Below, in pieces: positions 59,801 through 64,000 of a stretch of DNA of 64,000 nt (its first letter is position 1; each line of letters starts with the position of its first letter). The stretch is from Mycteria americana (lineage: Eukaryota > Chordata > Aves > Ciconiiformes > Ciconiidae): contig NC_134370.1 in assembly GCF_035582795.1 (NCBI RefSeq), positions 49,091,501 to 49,155,500 on the forward strand, in the 5' to 3' direction. The notes beneath the pieces were generated by a model. The model had not been told where the DNA came from, searched no databases, and worked only from the letters and a program-made list of their open reading frames with translations. The position numbers were made by a program, and so were the translations under genes.

Positions 59801-60087
59801 AAGGATTTTCCAGCCGGATAAAACACATAAGGGAGGGTGGGGAAAGAAAAAAAGCAAGGGGAGGGTCTTCCTTGGGACCAGAGATCTCTCACAGAGCAGG
59901 AAGCCCTCGGCTGGGGGGGGGGGGGCTGGCCCTGCTTGCTTACCCGGTAGGAGTGAAAGAGCTCGATGGCCCGCAGGACGTCGAACTTGCGGGCCATAAG
60001 GAACTTGACGGCCACATTCCACGACAGCGGGGACACATTGTACTGGCCCGTCCACTTGTTGATCTCCTCCAGGAACTGCTTGGTTGC
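53874..60087 (-). CDS. PTPN9: PTPN9 (PTP-MEG2), Sec14-domain protein tyrosine phosphatase, all but the first coding exon
   Basis: Non-receptor tyrosine phosphatase that the family places on secretory vesicles through its Sec14/CRAL-TRIO lipid-binding domain. Exons on the minus strand: 59944-60087, 59382-59471, 59149-59273, 58258-58363, 57490-57600, 56449-56777, 55953-56046, 55776-55845, 55105-55183, 54712-54862, 54397-54604, 53874-54100. All are GT-AG and in phase, giving 577 residues plus stop. The initial 20 or so residues must lie past 64 kb; mammalian PTPN9 has about 593 residues. In order there are a CRAL-TRIO N-terminal helix region (ATKQFLEEINKW), the lipid-binding core, a linker, then the PTP domain with EKNRYGDV, DYINASFMDGY, the WPD loop (WPDYGVP), the P-loop HCSAGIGRTG and the Q-loop (QTPEQY). 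The C-terminal tail and the segment before DYINASF differ from the mammalian sequence I recall, but no catalytic residue is lost. Confidence 0.95.
54397..54604 (-). other. PTPN9: PTPN9 catalytic exon: WPD loop and P-loop
   Basis: The exon encodes VSHFQYLSWPDYGVPSSAAT and later VVVHCSAGIGRTG. The general-acid Asp of WPD is at codon 54555-54557 and the nucleophilic Cys at codon 54419-54421. The Arg of the CX5R motif is at 54401-54403. The phosphatase should be active by sequence. Confidence 0.94.
57490..60087 (-). other. PTPN9: PTPN9 CRAL-TRIO/Sec14 domain exons
   Basis: Five exons encode the lipid-binding module: 59944-60087 (NVAVKFLMARKFDVLRAIEL), 59382-59471 (GIVKLKPHEEPLRSE), 59149-59273 (HKSVQ-type segment SKSVQHVVLQALFYLLDRAV), 58258-58363 (NGLVFIYDMAGSQYTNFELD) and 57490-57600 (GAFPARLKKVFIVGAPMWFR). 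The VFIYDM and FPARLKKVFIVGAP blocks are hallmarks of Sec14-like domains. Confidence 0.93.
59913..59925. repeat. G13 homopolymer beside a PTPN9 splice donor
   Basis: G13 on the plus strand lies about 20 bases inside the intron following exon 59944-60087; in the transcript it is a C run just past the GTAAGC donor. Confidence 0.85.
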
Positions 60088-63000
60088 CTGCGGGAGACAA
60101 GAGGGGCACGCAGTGAGATGGGAGGAGGAGGAGGAGCACACAAGAAGCATCCCTGGTCACCATGGGAGCTACACGGTCCTCAGTGCGCAGGCAGGGGCTG
60201 AGCCCGGCTCAGCAAACCCAGCAGCTCCTCGGGGTGAAGCAGGGAGCTCCACGGCAGGCACTGGGAAAGGGGGTAAGGGCAGTGGGGATGGAGATGGAGG
60301 CAATGCCAGCGCAGGGAGGGAAGCAAGTGGTAGGAGTGCTGACATCGGAAAAATGGCCTTGGGGCTGGGGGAGACTCGTGGAAGGGAGAGGGGGAGTGAA
60401 AGGAGGATTTTACAGGCAGCAAACTCCTGTTCAGACACAGCAGCCCGGGTGCAGCAGGAACCCATCAGCCGGCAGCGGCCTCCCGGGGCTGCAGCTCCAC
60501 CGCAGAGCAGTGAACCCAGCCATGTGAACACGGGTAACGAGCAAGACCAGCATCAAGGGCTGATGCTTCGATGTGCTACAGGACATGGACCAGCTCACCC
60601 AGTAAGGCCAGTTTCACACGGTCAGAGAAAACCAGACAAGAAGGATTCAGTCCAGGGGGGTCCTAGCACACTCCCACTGCTCCCCACAGCCCGCGGTCCC
60701 ATAACATGCCAGGGATGTCCCACATGAGCACGCTCCCCTCCCAAAGCACCTGCACTGCACGCACCCGAAACCGTGAGAAACCGAGAGACACTTTTCCAAT
60801 CCTAGCACTGACGGAGCAGAGTTTCAAAACCCAACCTGCAACCTCCCAGCAAGCTTAAAGCCCTGAAGGCAAGCAAAATAACCCCAAAAAGTATTATTTT
60901 TACAAGCTGTGTTTGCGAGGTGGGCTTGGGGTTTCTGAATGCCTGTGCCAATGGAAGAAGCTTTGCTTTCTGCTGCGTATTGACCCCATCCCATACAGGT
61001 GCCCCAAGAGAGACGGGGCAGCACAGCCCAGCCTCCCACCACGTACCGCTCAAAGGACGCAGGCAGGATGGAGGGGGTCCCCAAAACACCCCAATCCCAC
61101 CTGGGCACACCCCAAAATGGAGGAGTTTCCATCCTCACAAGAGTGGAGGATGACGATGACAGCGTGAGGAGGAGGAGGAGGAGGGACAGTGAGCGCCGAA
61201 GGCTGGCTCCTGAGCAGGGAGCGCGGGAAGGCAGTGGTGTTGGATATCACGGCGGAGTAACTGGGAGCTATTCAGCCAGAAAAGCTCGCCGGCATTAATG
61301 ACTTCCGACAGAAGGAAGCGAAAGGCCGGGGTTTATCGTCGGCGCGAGGCTCAGCGGGGGCAGCAAGCCCCTCTCATGGGACGAGTCAAAGGAGCCCGGC
61401 TTGTCCAAGGAGTCTCTCCACAGCCCACCTGGCATTGCAGCAGGCGTTTTTGGAAGGGGTACCGGCTCACCTGGCTACTGGAAGCTGCTAAGGGCCAGCC
61501 CAGACTCCCAGCACATCGGAGACAGAAGCTCCCCAACTCGGTATTGGAGTCCCGCAGAGCAGCTGGGCGAGCTACCAGCCAGGAGGGAACTCGTGGAACT
61601 GGGCTGGATCTGCTGCCAACAGTGCCGGGAGGAATGTGAAAGCGGATTTCGATAGCCCAGCTCCAAGCCCTTGCAAAAATCCCCTTTAAGGGCTGTGAGC
61701 CCTCCCGGCACAGCGGTGTGCCACAGTCAACCGGCTGCAGCCTGGCAGTCGGATCGGTACCCCCCATCTCTGCAATTGCTGGGGGCAAGGGACTGGAGGG
61801 GAGCGGGCAAAGGAGGCAGTAGCAGAGGAGAGAGGACATTGTCCCCCCCGCCTCGCATTCCCACCTCCCAGCCAGCAGCCGGTGGGAGCTTTTCCTGGGA
61901 GCTGTACTTATGGCATGCCTTTATCCCCACGGCTTCATCCGCAACAGCCTCCACTTTGCCAAAACAAAAGCAACTCTTTGATGGCCCAAATATCTAACAA
62001 TTTCTCCTCTATTGAAGAGGGAGAGGAAACTAAATGAGGCAATACAGAAACCATCTTCAGCCTTAACACAACACACACATCCATGTGTACGTATATAGAA
62101 ATATATCCTATCCGTAAGCTAAGATGAGGAACTTCACTGGCCATACCCCACCTTTGCCAGAGAGTCCCCTGGGGCCTCCAGCTACCCAAACGCTAGGGCT
62201 GGGCTGGAGATGCAAACCCAAAATAATGGCAGAACTGCTCTTTCCCCAGCACGTGCAGGATGGCACGGGGATGGGGATGGGGGCGAGTGCCAGGCACACA
62301 TCCACCACCCTCGGATGGAGACCAGAGCTGACGCCGCGACTTGAGATGGGAAGGACACCCCGAGGTGATGGGAAGGACACCCTGAGGGGCATGGTGGCAG
62401 TGGGGAGAGGATGCAACGTATGCTTCAGGTCTCCTCCCTCAACATCTAACCCATCACACTTCATGCAATCCCATTTCCAACACCCATCATGAGGGATGCT
62501 GGGTTTTTTTGGAAGGGGGAAGACCCACGAGAACAAGCTCTGGCTTTACAGGGTGGCTCAGTCATGAATTCCAGCTTTCCCCTGCTTTCTTTGGGAGCAA
62601 AACAAAATCCCAAACTTACCAGTGCCGACATTCAACAGCAGGCGAGCCAGGAGTTACTGAGCTGAGCATCAATACCAGCCATAGCTCTGCCCCCCCTTGC
62701 ACGCTCCACCGGGTCTCATAATCATTTCTGGCCCTGGTCCTATATGGATTTACACAGGTGTCGAGCCAAGCGCAGCAGGGATCACTCCACATGCTGAAAA
62801 CGAAGCCCGTGACCCAGAGCTGCAGCAAGAAGCCCCGTTTCTGCAAGCGACGGCAGCACTGTGAGCAAAATGGTCCATGGCCGGGCGTTTGGAACAATGC
62901 TGGTCTTTGGAGCGCTGGCGTCATCGAAGTCCCCGCTTCGCTGCGCCAGGGCAGGGTGGTGACAAAGCCACCACTGCAGGAACACGGGGGCTCTTCAAGA

Positions 63001-64000
63001 CCTCCTCCCCCGGGCTGCGCAGGCAGCAAATCCACCCTCCTTCTTCAGCCCGGGGGGGGGGAGGGGGGGAAATAAGTCCTGTGAAAATTGCAGCTGGGCT
63101 GAAAACCCCCCAGGAAAATCAGTTTGGCTCCTCTGGTCCCTTTGGGATAGGCTGGGGAGGCAACTGCAGAGATCCTACGGAGCAGGAGACGCCCTAAGGC
63201 TGGCAGGGAGAGGAGAGGGGTGAATTCCCCCCCTGGTTTGCTGTCGGTAACGGGGGAGAGCGGAGCGCGCAGAGGAAATCCTGATGATCCCAAGGAGGAT
63301 GAAGGGGTGGCAGGAAGGGGATGTCCCAGCCCCAACCAGCACTTACTCATGAAAAGAGAGAAGCTTCCACTATTTTGGCTTCCAAGCCATCGAGGACAGC
63401 ACTGAGGGCAGCTGTTCCCCACCCCAGTCTGATGATCCAAACCTGGAGCCATTATTGCAAATATCCCTTCGTCTTCTCCATCCAGTATTCCCACACAAAC
63501 CAAACATCTTGGATCCCTCTCCCGGGACACCGGCTGGGGGAGCCCAGCCACAGCTCTCGCTGCAAACCAAGCCTCCCTGCCAGAGCAGGGTCTTCTAAAA
63601 CCCCGTTTGCTGGAAGCTTTGCCCCCTCCGTGACGTAGGGGAAACACATATCACAGGCATCTGCGGGGACACAGGGCACAAACACCCCCACTCCCTGAGA
63701 TTTTATGACCCTGGAGATAGCAGCACTGCTCCCAGGAGTGGCACTGATAAGAGGGAGGTGTGGTGGAGGAGAAAGCCTGGGAGCGCTGCATTTCCCGAGC
63801 ACAAGCGCGGGCTAAAGGACGGACTCTTCCAGCTCTGGGCGAGCACTCCTTGTGGGGCACGGGGGTTTTGGGAACCCGAGGTCTCCGTACCAACCCGCCT
63901 AAAACCCTCCTGTAGAAACGAAGGGCGTTTTGAAAAAGAAAACCCAACAACCAAACAGAAAACCGACCACCCGGTCCCTTTTGCCTTCGCACTGCAGCCC
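60088..64000. other. PTPN9: PTPN9 intron 1 (partial)
   Basis: This lies upstream of the exon starting at 60087. No exon encoding the expected acidic N-terminal start was found before the right edge, so intron 1 exceeds 3.9 kb. No other gene, RNA or transposon was recognised on either strand. Confidence 0.7.

Overview
This is a vertebrate, almost certainly avian, nuclear genomic window. The genes are split into short exons with GT-AG introns. The introns are compact. The only interspersed repeat recognised is a CR1 LINE, which is characteristic of birds and other sauropsids. Three neighbouring genes lie head-to-tail, all on the minus strand: MAN2C1, SIN3A and PTPN9. This is the same order and orientation as in human 15q24. 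The species cannot be determined from the sequence alone.

Positions 1-9.4 kb hold the first 15 coding exons of MAN2C1 (cytosolic alpha-mannosidase, GH38), about 594 residues. The 3' part lies before position 1. All four recognised active-site or zinc residues fall inside the window. A CpG-rich start region with two NRF1-type motifs lies at about 9.0-9.8 kb. The SIN3A 3' UTR ends somewhere between about 10.0 and 11.6 kb, so the two genes are very close.

Positions 10-48.7 kb hold the complete SIN3A gene. Twenty coding exons (12642-39208) join in phase to 1274 codons plus stop, with three visible PAH domains, the HDAC-interaction region and the conserved C-terminal region. A 2.6 kb 3' UTR candidate contains two copies of a combined Pumilio/poly(A) decamer. 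A likely non-coding first exon lies about 8 kb upstream, in a very GC-rich CpG island with CCAAT boxes, E-boxes and a striking long GC inverted repeat. A CR1 LINE fragment sits in sense orientation in the intron at 25.2-28.1 kb.

Positions 48.8-52.4 kb are intergenic, with no gene seen. Positions 52.4-60.1 kb hold PTPN9 (PTP-MEG2): a 3' UTR and 12 coding exons, 577 residues, covering the Sec14/CRAL-TRIO lipid-binding domain and the whole phosphatase domain. The first coding exon (about 20 residues) lies beyond 64 kb, and 60.1-64 kb is intron 1.

The three genes do not form a pathway: one acts in free-oligosaccharide catabolism, one is a nuclear co-repressor scaffold, and one is a vesicle-associated tyrosine phosphatase. 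I saw no tRNA, rRNA, CRISPR array, viral sequence or toxin gene, and nothing that looks like an undescribed system. The most unusual signals are the foldback in the SIN3A CpG island and the structure of the SIN3A 3' UTR. Comparisons with mammalian proteins rest on my recollection of those families, not on an alignment run here.
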